A stretch of DNA of 36,664 nucleotides from Candidatus Levyibacteriota bacterium (GCA_013816255.1 JACDET010000002.1:1-36664), one strand, 5' to 3'; numbered from the stretch's first letter, positions 15,788 to 23,782 are shown. The notes: generated from the sequence alone by a model not told the origin. Numbers and translations: made by a program.

Positions 15788-16990
15788 TTATTTTAGCACA
15801 CCAAGTTCGCGTCCGACTGTAGTAAATGCTTTTATACCCACATCTAAATCTTCTTTACTATGGGAAGCCGATGGAATGACTCGTATCCGAGCTGCTCCTT
15901 TTGCGACCATTGGAAAAAGAATGGGTGTCGCAAAAACATCAAGTGCAAAAAGCTTACTACTAAAGCTTATTGCCAGCTGTTCATCGCCCAACATTACCGG
16001 TGTAATAGGCGTTTCGGATTTGCCAGTATCAAAACCTAATTTGCCAAACTCTGCCTTGAGATACTTTGCATTCTCCCAAAGTTTTGTAACTTGTTCATCT
16101 GATGTTTCAAGAATTCTGACACCTTCACGAACCGCTGCTAAATCAGGAAATGTTAAGGCGTTAGAGAAAAGGAATTGGCGGGCTTTTTGTTTGTAGAAAT
16201 CAATGAGTACCTTTTTACCTGTGATAAATCCTCCCATGACGCTAAATGCTTTGGATAATGTACCAACTTCAATATCCACCCTACCATGCAAACCAAAATG
16301 ATCAACAATCCCTCGGCCGCCTCTTCCTATGACTCCTTCACCATGCGCATCATCAACCATAGTGAGCGCTCCGTACTCTTCAGCAAGCGTGACAATCTGT
16401 GGAAGCGGTGCTAAGTCCCCATCCATAGAGAACACGCCATCGGTGACGATCAAGACCAGCGGAGTGTCACCGTTAGCTTTAGGAGTTTTTTGTATATCAG
16501 CTGCTACCTGAAGCTTTGCTTTAAGATCTGCCATATCGACATGCTTATAAATGAGTTTATTCTTAACGCCTGATATTCGAACTGCATCAATTATTGATGC
16601 ATGATTGAGTTCATCCGAAATAACAATATCTTCTTTACCAATGATTGTCTGGATAGCCGCACAATTTGCCATGTAACCACCAGTTAGAATAATCGCTGCC
16701 TCAGCGTGTTTAAATCTTGCCAACGATTCTTCGATCTTCAAATGCAATGCAGTCGTCCCCGCTAACGTGCGGTATCCTGTGCCAACACCAAACTCTTCGA
16801 CCGCATCTTTAACAGCTCTCTTAATCCGTTCATCAACTGCAAATCCGAGATAGTGACTTGAACACAAATTAAGTTTCTTTTTCCCGTCAATTGTAAGATA
16901 CGCACCTTGACCTGAAGTTATTATGCGGGGAATCTTAGCAGTCTTATTTGCTTCTTCTAGTTTTTGATAAAAGTCATTTATAGTATTCAT
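15788..16990 (-). CDS. kbl: 2-amino-3-ketobutyrate CoA ligase (glycine C-acetyltransferase)
   Basis: This 400-residue fold-type I PLP enzyme belongs to the alpha-oxoamine synthase family. Marks are NLCSSHYLGF (41-50), substrate/PLP H130 (ELNHAS), D213 and H216 in VDDAHGEGVIGRGGRGIVD, and the PLP lysine K247 in GTLSKAF. With CoA it cleaves 2-amino-3-oxobutyrate into glycine and acetyl-CoA. Close relatives make 8-amino-7-oxononanoate or aminolevulinate; the Firmicutes-type KBL sequence and the threonine dehydrogenase gene upstream make KBL the better call. Its start overlaps the cupin gene by 4 bases. Confidence 0.85.
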   Translation of the reverse strand: MNTINDFYQKLEEANKTAKIPRIITSGQGAYLTIDGKKKLNLCSSHYLGFAVDERIKRAVKDAVEEFGVGTGYRTLAGTTALHLKIEESLARFKHAEAAIILTGGYMANCAAIQTIIGKEDIVISDELNHASIIDAVRISGVKNKLIYKHVDMADLKAKLQVAADIQKTPKANGDTPLVLIVTDGVFSMDGDLAPLPQIVTLAEEYGALTMVDDAHGEGVIGRGGRGIVDHFGLHGRVDIEVGTLSKAFSVMGGFITGKKVLIDFYKQKARQFLFSNALTFPDLAAVREGVRILETSDEQVTKLWENAKYLKAEFGKLGFDTGKSETPITPVMLGDEQLAISFSSKLFALDVFATPILFPMVAKGAARIRVIPSASHSKEDLDVGIKAFTTVGRELGVLK

Positions 16991-17595
16991 TGATTATTCG
17001 TTGGGTAATGAGGTGGAACACCGTTTTCCTGTAAAGGAGTAATGACCCCATTTTCAACTTTTGCCGTCATAATGCGATTTCCTTGAGGATTTGTTTGTCC
17101 ATCATAATTGTCTAAGTGATCATGTGGACAAGCAAAAGCAAAATCAGATTTTCTTGCAGTATGCACCTCATTCGGCAATACAACCACTACTTCACCTGCA
17201 TGCACATTTCTTGTTCGCCAAGAGCCAACTACTCCGTCCACTACAGGTGCAGTATTCATTTCACCATCTGTAAAGAAATAATACGGTTCATCATCAGGTC
17301 CAGTAACTTTTTCCTGTCCAGGTAATTCTCCTTTATTTGGATGATAATGTGGAGTCACTGCCCCATCAGCTATTCTCGCTGCATGAAAATGATATTCTCG
17401 ATCTCCAACTGTAACAGGTTCTACTTCTGTAAGGTTAACTATGGCAATTCCTGCAATAGGATCAAATGCACGGGCTTCTGTCAATCTTGCATCTAAGCGA
17501 GGACGCACATCAGTATCATACGCTATTGCTCTTAAACGACCAATAACTGCTTCAACTTTACTTGGTTGCTTTTCTCTAGGTTGCTGTTCTGGCAT
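16987..17595 (-). CDS. Cupin-fold protein of unknown function
   Basis: The 202-residue soluble protein has both cupin motifs: GAVTPHYHPNKGELPG (His, His, Glu) at about 78-93 and AGEVVVVLPNEVH at about 132-144. A metal ion is therefore likely bound by the two first-motif His residues, the Glu and the second-motif His. An extra His cluster, PHDHLDNYDGQ, follows. It sits between tdh (3 bases away) and kbl (4-base overlap), so it belongs to the same pathway unit. It could protect or convert the unstable 2-amino-3-oxobutyrate, act as a dioxygenase or isomerase, or sense a metabolite; the sequence does not decide. Confidence 0.7.
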   Translation of the reverse strand: MPEQQPREKQPSKVEAVIGRLRAIAYDTDVRPRLDARLTEARAFDPIAGIAIVNLTEVEPVTVGDREYHFHAARIADGAVTPHYHPNKGELPGQEKVTGPDDEPYYFFTDGEMNTAPVVDGVVGSWRTRNVHAGEVVVVLPNEVHTARKSDFAFACPHDHLDNYDGQTNPQGNRIMTAKVENGVITPLQENGVPPHYPTNNQ

Positions 17596-17598
17596 ATT

Positions 17599-18618
17599 TT
17601 ACGGCGTTAAAACTACTTTACCACATTCACCACTCTTCATCACTTCCATAGCTTTTTCAAACTCTGAAAGCTTGAAACGGTGTGTAATGATTTTTTCTAA
17701 ATCAACTTTCCTGTCGACCAATAATTTGGTCGTGTCTTCCCATGTATCCCAGATCATCCGGCCAAAAACAGATCCTATTGAAATCTCTTTATTAATAAGG
17801 TATTTACCCCAATCGATATTAATAGATTCCTTAGGAATTCCAAATGCAATGATCTTTCCGCCTATCCGTACTGCATCAAGTGCGATTTCAATACCGATTC
17901 TATTACCGCTCATTTCTAAAACTGCATCAAACGTACCGTATTCTTTTTCATCAATCTTATCGGTAACCCGGTCAAAGCCAATTTCCATAGCCAATTTACG
18001 GCGGTATTCGCGGCGGTTCACTCCAACAATTTCCGTAGCACCATATGCACGAGCTACCATACCTGCACAAAGCCCGGTTGGGCCAAGTCCCATGATAAGC
18101 ACTTTTTTTCCTTTAACTTCAGCTTTGGTAACAACATTTACAGCATTACCTAAAGGTTCTTGGACACTCATCGATTCAACTGAGATTGCTGGATCATTTT
18201 TCCATGTTGTCCTGATAGGGATTGTTGCGTACTCTGCAAAACCACCATCCCGGCCAATACCAAAGAGTTCCATATTTTCACAGATATGATAATTTTTGAT
18301 TTCACATTGATAGCAGTTATTACAAAAGATATGGGTTTCTGAAGAAACCAAGTCACCAACTTTCAGATCAGTTTTTTCTTTGGTATTGATCTTTATAATC
18401 TCCCCAACCATCTCATGACCCATAATTTGTGGAGGAGTAATGTGTGCCTGCGCCCATGGTATCCAATTATAAATGCCAATATCAGTCCCACAAATAGATG
18501 CATGACGAACTTTTACAAGCACTTCTTCATCTTTCGGTTCAGCAATTGCTACGTGCTTTATTGTTACACCTGGAGCGGGTTTTTCTTTGAGGACTGCGAG
18601 CATTGTTTTTGTATCCAT
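17599..18618 (-). CDS. tdh: L-threonine 3-dehydrogenase (zinc-dependent MDR family)
   Basis: The enzyme oxidises L-threonine to 2-amino-3-oxobutyrate. Catalytic zinc ligands are C43 (CGTDIGIYNW), H68-E69 (GHE) and probably E154. Four Cys (C99, C102, C105, C113) form the structural zinc lobe, and the dinucleotide fold is GLGPTG (177-182). The sequence after the second beta strand is VGVNRREYRR, with N201, R202 and R203 where NAD-specific enzymes have an acidic residue; this suggests NADP use. With kbl downstream the assignment to threonine rather than another polyol or alcohol is good. It is the first gene of a five-gene operon (tdh, cupin, kbl, aclA, aclB) with spacings from -4 to 14 bases. 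Confidence 0.85.
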   Translation of the reverse strand: MDTKTMLAVLKEKPAPGVTIKHVAIAEPKDEEVLVKVRHASICGTDIGIYNWIPWAQAHITPPQIMGHEMVGEIIKINTKEKTDLKVGDLVSSETHIFCNNCYQCEIKNYHICENMELFGIGRDGGFAEYATIPIRTTWKNDPAISVESMSVQEPLGNAVNVVTKAEVKGKKVLIMGLGPTGLCAGMVARAYGATEIVGVNRREYRRKLAMEIGFDRVTDKIDEKEYGTFDAVLEMSGNRIGIEIALDAVRIGGKIIAFGIPKESINIDWGKYLINKEISIGSVFGRMIWDTWEDTTKLLVDRKVDLEKIITHRFKLSEFEKAMEVMKSGECGKVVLTP

Positions 18619-18629
18619 AGTATTTACTT

Positions 18630-18635
18630 AGTATA
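18630..18635 (-). promoter_or_regulatory. -10 box of the tdh operon
   Basis: TATACT on the minus strand (18635-18630) lies 11 bases before ATG 18618, placing the transcript start about 5 bases from the start codon. No good -35 was seen, so confidence is moderate. The 47-base gap to greA would allow read-through from greA as well. Confidence 0.5.
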
Positions 18636-18665
18636 GCACTTGTATGAGTAATGTGGAGAGATACA

Positions 18666-19136
18666 TTAATTAATTGAAACCACTGTATAGACCATTTTAC
18701 CGGCCGGAGCATCCACTTCAATCTCGTCTCCCACTGCTTTACCGAGTAAGGCTTTACCGAGTGGTGATTCGTGAGAAATTTTCTTTTCTGCAGGATCAGC
18801 CTCCCATTCGCCGACGACAGTAAAAAGAATTTCTTTCCCGTTTGTTTTGATTGTAACCTGAGATCCTAAATCAACTGCATGCGCTCCATGTGCTTTTGCA
18901 TCAGATATGATTTCAACACCCTTGAGGAGTCCTTCTAATTCGTCAAGTCGTCCATCAATGAAAGAGAGTTCTTCACGGGCCGCAGTATATTCTGCGTTTT
19001 CTGAGAGATCACCCATTTCACGAGCCGCAGAAAGCCGTTCTACTACTTCAGGCCGTCTTTTATCATTGAGGTCTTTATACTCAAGTTTGAGGTCTTCAAA
19101 TCCTTTTTGGGTAAGATAGATTTTCTTGATATTCAT
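18666..19136 (-). CDS. greA: Transcription elongation factor GreA
   Basis: GreA enters the RNA polymerase secondary channel and stimulates cleavage of backtracked transcripts. The 156-residue protein has the usual two parts: an N-terminal coiled coil (about 1-75) with the acidic tip in GDLSENAEY (D and E contact the active-site Mg) and a C-terminal FKBP-like domain with SPLGKALLGKAVGDEIEV. Length and motifs are typical. It has its own strong promoter upstream, overlapping the 3' end of the nucleotidyltransferase gene, and lies 47 bases before tdh. Confidence 0.96.
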   Translation of the reverse strand: MNIKKIYLTQKGFEDLKLEYKDLNDKRRPEVVERLSAAREMGDLSENAEYTAAREELSFIDGRLDELEGLLKGVEIISDAKAHGAHAVDLGSQVTIKTNGKEILFTVVGEWEADPAEKKISHESPLGKALLGKAVGDEIEVDAPAGKMVYTVVSIN

Positions 19137-19170
19137 AGCTATATACGCTTCAGATCACTAGTTCTGAGCA

Positions 19171-19199
19171 AGTATAGAAAATATTCATATCTTTGTCAA
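19171..19199 (-). promoter_or_regulatory. Strong promoter of greA
   Basis: On the minus strand TTGACA (19199-19194), a 17-base spacer and TATACT (19176-19171) form a near-consensus sigma-70 promoter. The -35 box is part of the last codons of the upstream gene (stop near 19185). The 5' leader of about 28 bases carries a small TCAGA/TCTGA stem and no strong Shine-Dalgarno. Confidence 0.85.
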
Positions 19200-20099
19200 T
19201 AAACCTAATTGTCGAATTTTTAGCTTTAATTGATCAAGCGTATCGACCCTATAGTCCTTTGGGTGAAATGCTAAGTGGTTATTTGTTATTATTTCCGTTG
19301 TTTTGTGACCTTTCATAATGGCAGTCTGTAACATTCGCATGATAATTTCAAAAAGAGGAAAAGCCAAAATAGTACTTATTATCTGAGAGATACTATTTGA
19401 ATGTACTGAAATAATAGGTATATGCTCAAATGCATTCGGCATGCAGTTTTTTACCCATTTGTTATGCTTGCAAAACCGTACTAACATTTCATCCCGTTGA
19501 AACAGTGGCTGTATCTGGGCAATCTCACGCGCGATATAGACATCTTGTTTTGCATTTGGCCAGGTCAATGCTGTTTCATCAATGAGAAGATTAACACATA
19601 CCTTATTTGGTGCTCTTTTTTGCCCATACCGTCGTCGTATACCCATAGATTGCAAAAGAACCATGATCAAAAATCTGCTAATAAAAACACTATCCTTTTT
19701 AACAATGATAAACAGATCAATATCATCATCTGGCGTAACATTTTGTGCAGCTAATCCTCCACTGATACCTATGAATGCAATAGTCGCAATAGATGAAAGA
19801 CGTTTTGCTACTTTTTGAGCAATCTTTAGTTTTTTTTCAACCTCAGGGAGATTTTTAATTCTTTTTTCAATAATCTTTTCCCGGTTGATGAGACAGTAAT
19901 AACTGTTAACTTGCACAATGTATGACGGAAGACTTTGGAGGCTTTGATCAAATACTCTTTGATCCATCTTCTTTTTTGCGATCAAATATCTCCAGATCTC
20001 ACTTTTGGTTAAAGGGAAATCAAAAATGTCAGCATATAAAAGAGTAATAAGCACGGCTTCTTGCTCTAGGCTTAGTTTACTTTTTCTTTTTAACTTCAT
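19185..20099 (-). CDS. Nucleotidyltransferase-fold protein of unknown function
   Basis: The 304-residue protein has a basic N-terminus and a winged-helix-like region (about 12-75) containing LLYADIFDFPLTKSEIWRYL. A nucleotidyltransferase core follows, with GISGGLAAQNVTPDDDIDLFII at about 113-134 (residues spread over the Gly-Gly turn and the D-x-D pair). This is the polymerase-beta-like pattern of MNT enzymes, with GG in place of the usual GS. A hydrophobic stretch is present near 240-262. Similar proteins are common in CPR genomes but uncharacterised. The start lies 23 bases inside the upstream solute-binding gene, so the two are coupled. Confidence 0.65.
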   Translation of the reverse strand: MKLKRKSKLSLEQEAVLITLLYADIFDFPLTKSEIWRYLIAKKKMDQRVFDQSLQSLPSYIVQVNSYYCLINREKIIEKRIKNLPEVEKKLKIAQKVAKRLSSIATIAFIGISGGLAAQNVTPDDDIDLFIIVKKDSVFISRFLIMVLLQSMGIRRRYGQKRAPNKVCVNLLIDETALTWPNAKQDVYIAREIAQIQPLFQRDEMLVRFCKHNKWVKNCMPNAFEHIPIISVHSNSISQIISTILAFPLFEIIMRMLQTAIMKGHKTTEIITNNHLAFHPKDYRVDTLDQLKLKIRQLGLLTKI

Positions 20100-21630
20100 A
20101 CTTTTTATTCACCTGAGCAACGCCGCTATTTAAGGTTTCTACAACTTTATCAGGAGCATCAGAATCATTGACAATAGAGCGTATAGCTGTCCCTAAATAC
20201 GTATTGAGAAGGGTATTCATACCTGTATCACCATCATGTGTATCACTTGAAAACATAGATGATGATACATCATCCATCTGACTGAGAAATGGATACGCAA
20301 GCGGTTCTTCGCGCAAACTTTCCCGTAAGTCTTTTCGTGGATAGAGCTCACCAAATGCTCTTGTTTTGGCAGTTTCGGTATAGAATTTTTCAAGCGTTTC
20401 TTTCTGTGCAAGATACTTCATAAATTCTAATGCTTCTTTTTGATTTGGACTTTTGGCAGAAACACCTTCTACCCAATAACTTGCAACTGTCGTTTTTTTA
20501 TTTTGATTGGCAGGAACAGGATACACTTTGAATGCAAGATCTTTATTCAATTTTTGGATTGCGAAAACATCCCATGAGTAGCCAAAATACATGGCTAATT
20601 TGCCACGACTAAAGGCAAGTGTTGAATTATCAAGCGTCTCATCCCACACATTACTATTTCCCAGAGCAAATGATGTGTAAAATTCCAAAGCAACTGCCTG
20701 CTGCTTTTTATACTCAGAAAACTTCTCCATAGGGATACTCTGCTGCAGAAAGAGTAACGATATAATATCAGGTGCATGTGCGACATTATCATACGTTCCC
20801 AAAGCAGCTCCAGCAGTTTGAATCTTTCCGTCAGGGCCTTTGACAGTAAGCTGCTTTGAAACTTTAACAAAATCCTCCCAATTATTTGGCACTTGGACTC
20901 CTGCTGCTTCAAATAATTCAGGATTTATAAAGAGCGCCAACGAGTCAACGCCAAGAGGTATACCATAAATAGCACCGCTTGTTACTAAATCTTTTTGCAC
21001 AATTGGGTAGTATGCTTTCTGAAAATCCTCTGGCGAAATGACGTCTGAAGAAAGAGGTAATAAATTCTTCCCCAACATAGGTCGCCACGTATTGTGGTAC
21101 CTGAAAATATCAGGTCCTGAATTATTTTCAATCCTAGCAATTAAACGCTCACGATATTCTTGTGGTGCGCGCTTTTGATACTCTACATCAATATTGGGAT
21201 TATCTTTCTCAAAATCGGCAATGAGCCCCTGTACTGCATTACTTTCTTCCCACAATCCCCACCATTGTAATTTTACCTGCTCAGAAGATTGTCCTTTTGG
21301 CATAAAAAGAACAACCATAGCAATCAGAAAAATAAGCACACCAACACCAATAATAATTTTCTTGATCAATCCTCCTCCTAAAAATCCCACATTCGGTGGC
21401 GGCGGGAGGGCATCTCCTGTTTCGGTCTGGTCATCTACAGGAAGACCAGTTGCTGGATCGATCACTGGTTCAACCGGTTGGTCTGCTTGTGGCGGATCAG
21501 TTGTGAGGCTCGGATCAGATGGTACTGGTTCTGCTTGCGGCGCAGCAGCATTTGCATCAAGTGCAGGGGGAGGATCACCTGTTGGAGGTTGATCAGACTG
21601 GTTTTTATTGAAAACGGTATTTTCATCCAT
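20077..21630 (-). CDS. Extracellular solute-binding protein (family 1) anchored by a transmembrane helix
   Basis: The 517-residue protein starts with an acidic, Pro-rich cytosolic tail of about 85 residues. One membrane helix follows (about 89-110, IIIGVGVLIFLIAMVVLFM), then a periplasmic-binding-protein domain of the sugar ABC type, with VKLQWWGLWEE, GPDIFRYHNTW, YGIPLGVDSLALF and SYWVEGVSAKSPNQKEALEFM. Most such proteins are lipoproteins or free; here the anchor is a helix and there is no lipobox. No permease or ATPase gene is in the window. It probably binds an oligosaccharide or sugar outside the membrane. The gene diverges from VanW, sharing the intergenic hairpin region. Confidence 0.88.
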   Translation of the reverse strand: MDENTVFNKNQSDQPPTGDPPPALDANAAAPQAEPVPSDPSLTTDPPQADQPVEPVIDPATGLPVDDQTETGDALPPPPNVGFLGGGLIKKIIIGVGVLIFLIAMVVLFMPKGQSSEQVKLQWWGLWEESNAVQGLIADFEKDNPNIDVEYQKRAPQEYRERLIARIENNSGPDIFRYHNTWRPMLGKNLLPLSSDVISPEDFQKAYYPIVQKDLVTSGAIYGIPLGVDSLALFINPELFEAAGVQVPNNWEDFVKVSKQLTVKGPDGKIQTAGAALGTYDNVAHAPDIISLLFLQQSIPMEKFSEYKKQQAVALEFYTSFALGNSNVWDETLDNSTLAFSRGKLAMYFGYSWDVFAIQKLNKDLAFKVYPVPANQNKKTTVASYWVEGVSAKSPNQKEALEFMKYLAQKETLEKFYTETAKTRAFGELYPRKDLRESLREEPLAYPFLSQMDDVSSSMFSSDTHDGDTGMNTLLNTYLGTAIRSIVNDSDAPDKVVETLNSGVAQVNKKYEVKKKK

Positions 21631-21650
21631 ATGAGCGACTATTTATAGTA

Positions 21651-21745
21651 TATACTCCTTTTAAATCATATTACAAAGAGTGTAGTATGCCTCATCGTTC
21701 ATTTTTTCTTAATAACTTTGAAAAATGAACGATGATAGGTATAAT
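21651..21745. repeat. Divergent-promoter hairpin element, copy A
   Basis: This intergenic element is shared with 24937-25030. The left flank (TATACTCCT, then TTAAAT, TTACAAA and GTAGTATGCCTC) is nearly identical between copies. A long hairpin at 21686-21743 has an outer stem TATGCC/GGTATA with one G-T pair, a conserved 2-base bulge TA, and an inner 14-bp stem CATCGTTCATTTTT paired to its complement with a 14-base loop. A minus -10 box is embedded at the left end and a plus -10 box (TATAAT, 21740-21745) at the right end. Both promoters transcribe away from the hairpin, so a DNA-level role is likelier than an RNA one. Confidence 0.75.
21740..21745 (+). promoter_or_regulatory. -10 box of the VanW gene
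   Basis: TATAAT at 21740-21745 lies 15 bases before ATG 21761. Its presence inside the longer open frame beginning at 21725 argues that the true start is 21761. The -35 position falls inside the right arm of the hairpin. Confidence 0.55.
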
Positions 21746-21760
21746 ACCTATATAAGGACC

Positions 21761-23215
21761 ATGACAATCCTACCTCAAATACATGGAGTTGTAAAACGAC
21801 TAAAAAAGCACATACCGCACAAAAAGACAGTAGCTCGTGCTTTTAAAAGTATGTTGTGGTTTTCTCTTGGCGGCGTTTTGGGACTATTTTTCTTTATTAG
21901 CTTCACCTATATCATTTATCAACGAGCACACACAGACAAAGTCTATGAGGGTGTTATCGTTAATGGCATCAGTTTTGGTGGCAAAACGCGTGATGAAGTA
22001 AAAAATTATTTTCTCGGAAAAAATCAAAAAATACAATCGACTGCATTTACTTTAAAGTCCCAACAAACAACCGCTTCAATATCAGCAGAGCAAATTAATT
22101 TTGGCTATGATGCAGAACTTCTTGCAACGCAAGCTATGAGCGTCGGAAGATCAGAAGAGCTTCTGACAAACATGAGTATTATTCTCCAAGCATATCTGCA
22201 AAATGTACAGCTTCCACCTGCCTACAAATATTCAGATCAAGAATTGCAAACAGTTTTTGCGCAGTTAAAGCAAAAAGTTGATATCAAACCGATTGACCCA
22301 CTTTTTAATTTTGAAGACAATAAGGTTGTTTCCTTCCGCCTTGGTAGCGATGGAAGAGCTGTTGACGAAGAGACTCTCAAAGATGTCATCCTCTCACAAT
22401 CAAGATCTGCACTTTTGAGCGAAAAACCGCAACAAGTGACTATTGCCATACCTGTCAGAAGAGTTCCGTCAGCAGTTGCTGAGGATCGTGCAAATAATTT
22501 AGGGATTAAAGAGGTTGTAGGAGAAGGTACGTCAAGATTTCTCAATTCAATTGAAAACCGTATCTTTAATATAAGTCTTGCTGCCACAAGATTGAATGGC
22601 ACGATTATTAAACCTGGCGAAGTTTTCTCATTCAATAAAGCAGTCGGTGATATTTCAGCTTTTAATGGTTACCGACAAGCGTATGTGATAAGTGGTGGAA
22701 AAACAGTGCTCGGGGACGGCGGAGGAGTATGTCAAGTTTCGACTACCTTATTCCGAGCAGCTTTAAAAGCAGGACTTCCAATTGTCGAAAGAAATCCTCA
22801 TGCGTACCGTGTGAGTTACTACGAAGCTGAAACTGGTCCAGGAATTGATGCCGCTATTTATACACCAAATGTCGATCTAAAATTTAAGAATGATACACCA
22901 AATCATTTGCTTATCCAAACATATATTGACTTAGAAACCCAACGCCTGACTTTTGCTCTGTATGGTACAAGTGATGACCGTGAAGTGAGCATAGGAAAAC
23001 CAGTTGTCCTCTCAGAAACTCCAGCACCAGAACCGTCATACCAAGATGATCCAAATATGCCAAAAGGGCAAGAGAAACAAATTGATTTTGCAGCAGCAGG
23101 TGCCAATGTCTACTTCACCAGATCTGTTACAAAAGATGGTGAAACAAAAACCGATAAGTACACCTCCAATTATAGACCCTGGCAGGCAGTATACCTTCGT
23201 GGGACAAAAGAGTAA
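21761..23215 (+). CDS. VanW-family protein (YoaR-like)
   Basis: From ATG 21761 the protein has 484 residues: a basic N-terminus, one membrane helix (about 31-54), and an extracellular part. That part has two peptidoglycan-binding-like repeats (about 65-250) and then the VanW domain, with PGEVFSFNKAVGDISAFNGY, then GGGVCQVSTTLFRAALKAGL, and ERNPHAYRVSYY. A G5-like tail follows. VanW proteins occur beside vancomycin-resistance genes and in many envelopes; the biochemical role is not known, but wall remodelling is likely. It stands at the head of a + strand group with the nucleotidyltransferase and DUF192 genes. Confidence 0.9.
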   Translation: MTILPQIHGVVKRLKKHIPHKKTVARAFKSMLWFSLGGVLGLFFFISFTYIIYQRAHTDKVYEGVIVNGISFGGKTRDEVKNYFLGKNQKIQSTAFTLKSQQTTASISAEQINFGYDAELLATQAMSVGRSEELLTNMSIILQAYLQNVQLPPAYKYSDQELQTVFAQLKQKVDIKPIDPLFNFEDNKVVSFRLGSDGRAVDEETLKDVILSQSRSALLSEKPQQVTIAIPVRRVPSAVAEDRANNLGIKEVVGEGTSRFLNSIENRIFNISLAATRLNGTIIKPGEVFSFNKAVGDISAFNGYRQAYVISGGKTVLGDGGGVCQVSTTLFRAALKAGLPIVERNPHAYRVSYYEAETGPGIDAAIYTPNVDLKFKNDTPNHLLIQTYIDLETQRLTFALYGTSDDREVSIGKPVVLSETPAPEPSYQDDPNMPKGQEKQIDFAAAGANVYFTRSVTKDGETKTDKYTSNYRPWQAVYLRGTKE

Positions 23216-23249
23216 ATTAGGGTTTAGGGGATAGGTTTTAGGGTTTAGT
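23215..23249. repeat. Tandem heptamer array, GTTTAGG type
   Basis: Five consecutive 7-base units read AATTAGG, GTTTAGG, GGATAGG, TTTTAGG and GTTTAGT. They begin at the last base of the VanW stop codon. The units resemble plant telomere repeats only by composition; a slippage-made or mobile heptamer repeat is more likely. Confidence 0.7.
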
Positions 23250-23259
23250 AAAAATCCTC

Positions 23260-23288
23260 AGACGCTAGACACTAGACACTAGACGCTA
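23260..23288. repeat. Tandem heptamer array, CTAGACR type
   Basis: After a partial AGACG come CTAGACA, CTAGACA, CTAGACG and CTA, ending directly before ATG 23289 of the next gene. The same heptamer family occurs inside tsaD (25461-25490), and a degenerate CTAAACG-CTAACAT sits just before the DUF192 start (23768-23781). Confidence 0.75.
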
Positions 23289-23771
23289 ATGAACAAAATA
23301 ATTACTACAGAACAAGCTTCAGAATTAGGTGCAAACCTCCATCAACAAAATAAACGTGTTGTCCTCGTAGGCGGTTGCTTTGATATTCTGCATCTTGGAC
23401 ATGTTTCATTTCTTAACGAAGCTAAAAGTTATGGAAATATCTTATGTGTGCTTCTTGAATCTGATGAAACGATAAAAAAATCCAAAGGTCCCAAGCGTCC
23501 CATCAATGCACAAAATGACCGAGCATTGCTACTCTCAGCCCTAATGATGGTTGATTATGTACTCATACTTCCGCCAAACATGACAAATGCAGACTATGAC
23601 GCACTGGTATTTGCCTTAAAACCTGCTATAATCGCTACAACAAAAGGCGATAGCAATCGGGTACATAAAGAGAGACAAGCAGTTGCTCTTCATGCAAAAG
23701 TCATTGATGTCGTTGAACCAGTTAAAAATCAATCGACGACCAAACTATTCAAAATACTCAATGAGCTCTAA
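23289..23771 (+). CDS. Cytidylyltransferase-like nucleotidyltransferase (HldE/RfaE C-domain or TagD type)
   Basis: The 160-residue protein has the nucleotidyltransferase signature GGCFDILHLGHVSFL (28-42) with the HxGH active site. A second motif is degenerate where ISSTKIR would stand (QSTTKLFKI). In HldE this domain attaches AMP to heptose-1-phosphate; relatives act on glycerol-phosphate, ethanolamine-phosphate or FMN. No sugar kinase domain is attached and no heptose pathway gene is visible, so the substrate is open. It follows the VanW gene after a 73-base repeat-filled spacer and precedes the DUF192 gene. Confidence 0.82.
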   Translation: MNKIITTEQASELGANLHQQNKRVVLVGGCFDILHLGHVSFLNEAKSYGNILCVLLESDETIKKSKGPKRPINAQNDRALLLSALMMVDYVLILPPNMTNADYDALVFALKPAIIATTKGDSNRVHKERQAVALHAKVIDVVEPVKNQSTTKLFKILNEL

Positions 23772-23782
23772 ACGCTAACATT

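Noticed and set aside
21686-21743. Intrinsic terminator
   Set aside because: Flanking genes are divergent, no gene ends here, and the element has its own outward -10 boxes.
23215-23249. Telomere-like sequence indicating a linear end or eukaryotic contamination
   Set aside because: The units are degenerate, few and flanked by bacterial genes on both sides.
23215-23288. CRISPR array
   Set aside because: Units are 7 bases with no spacers, and no cas genes are present; it is a plain tandem repeat.
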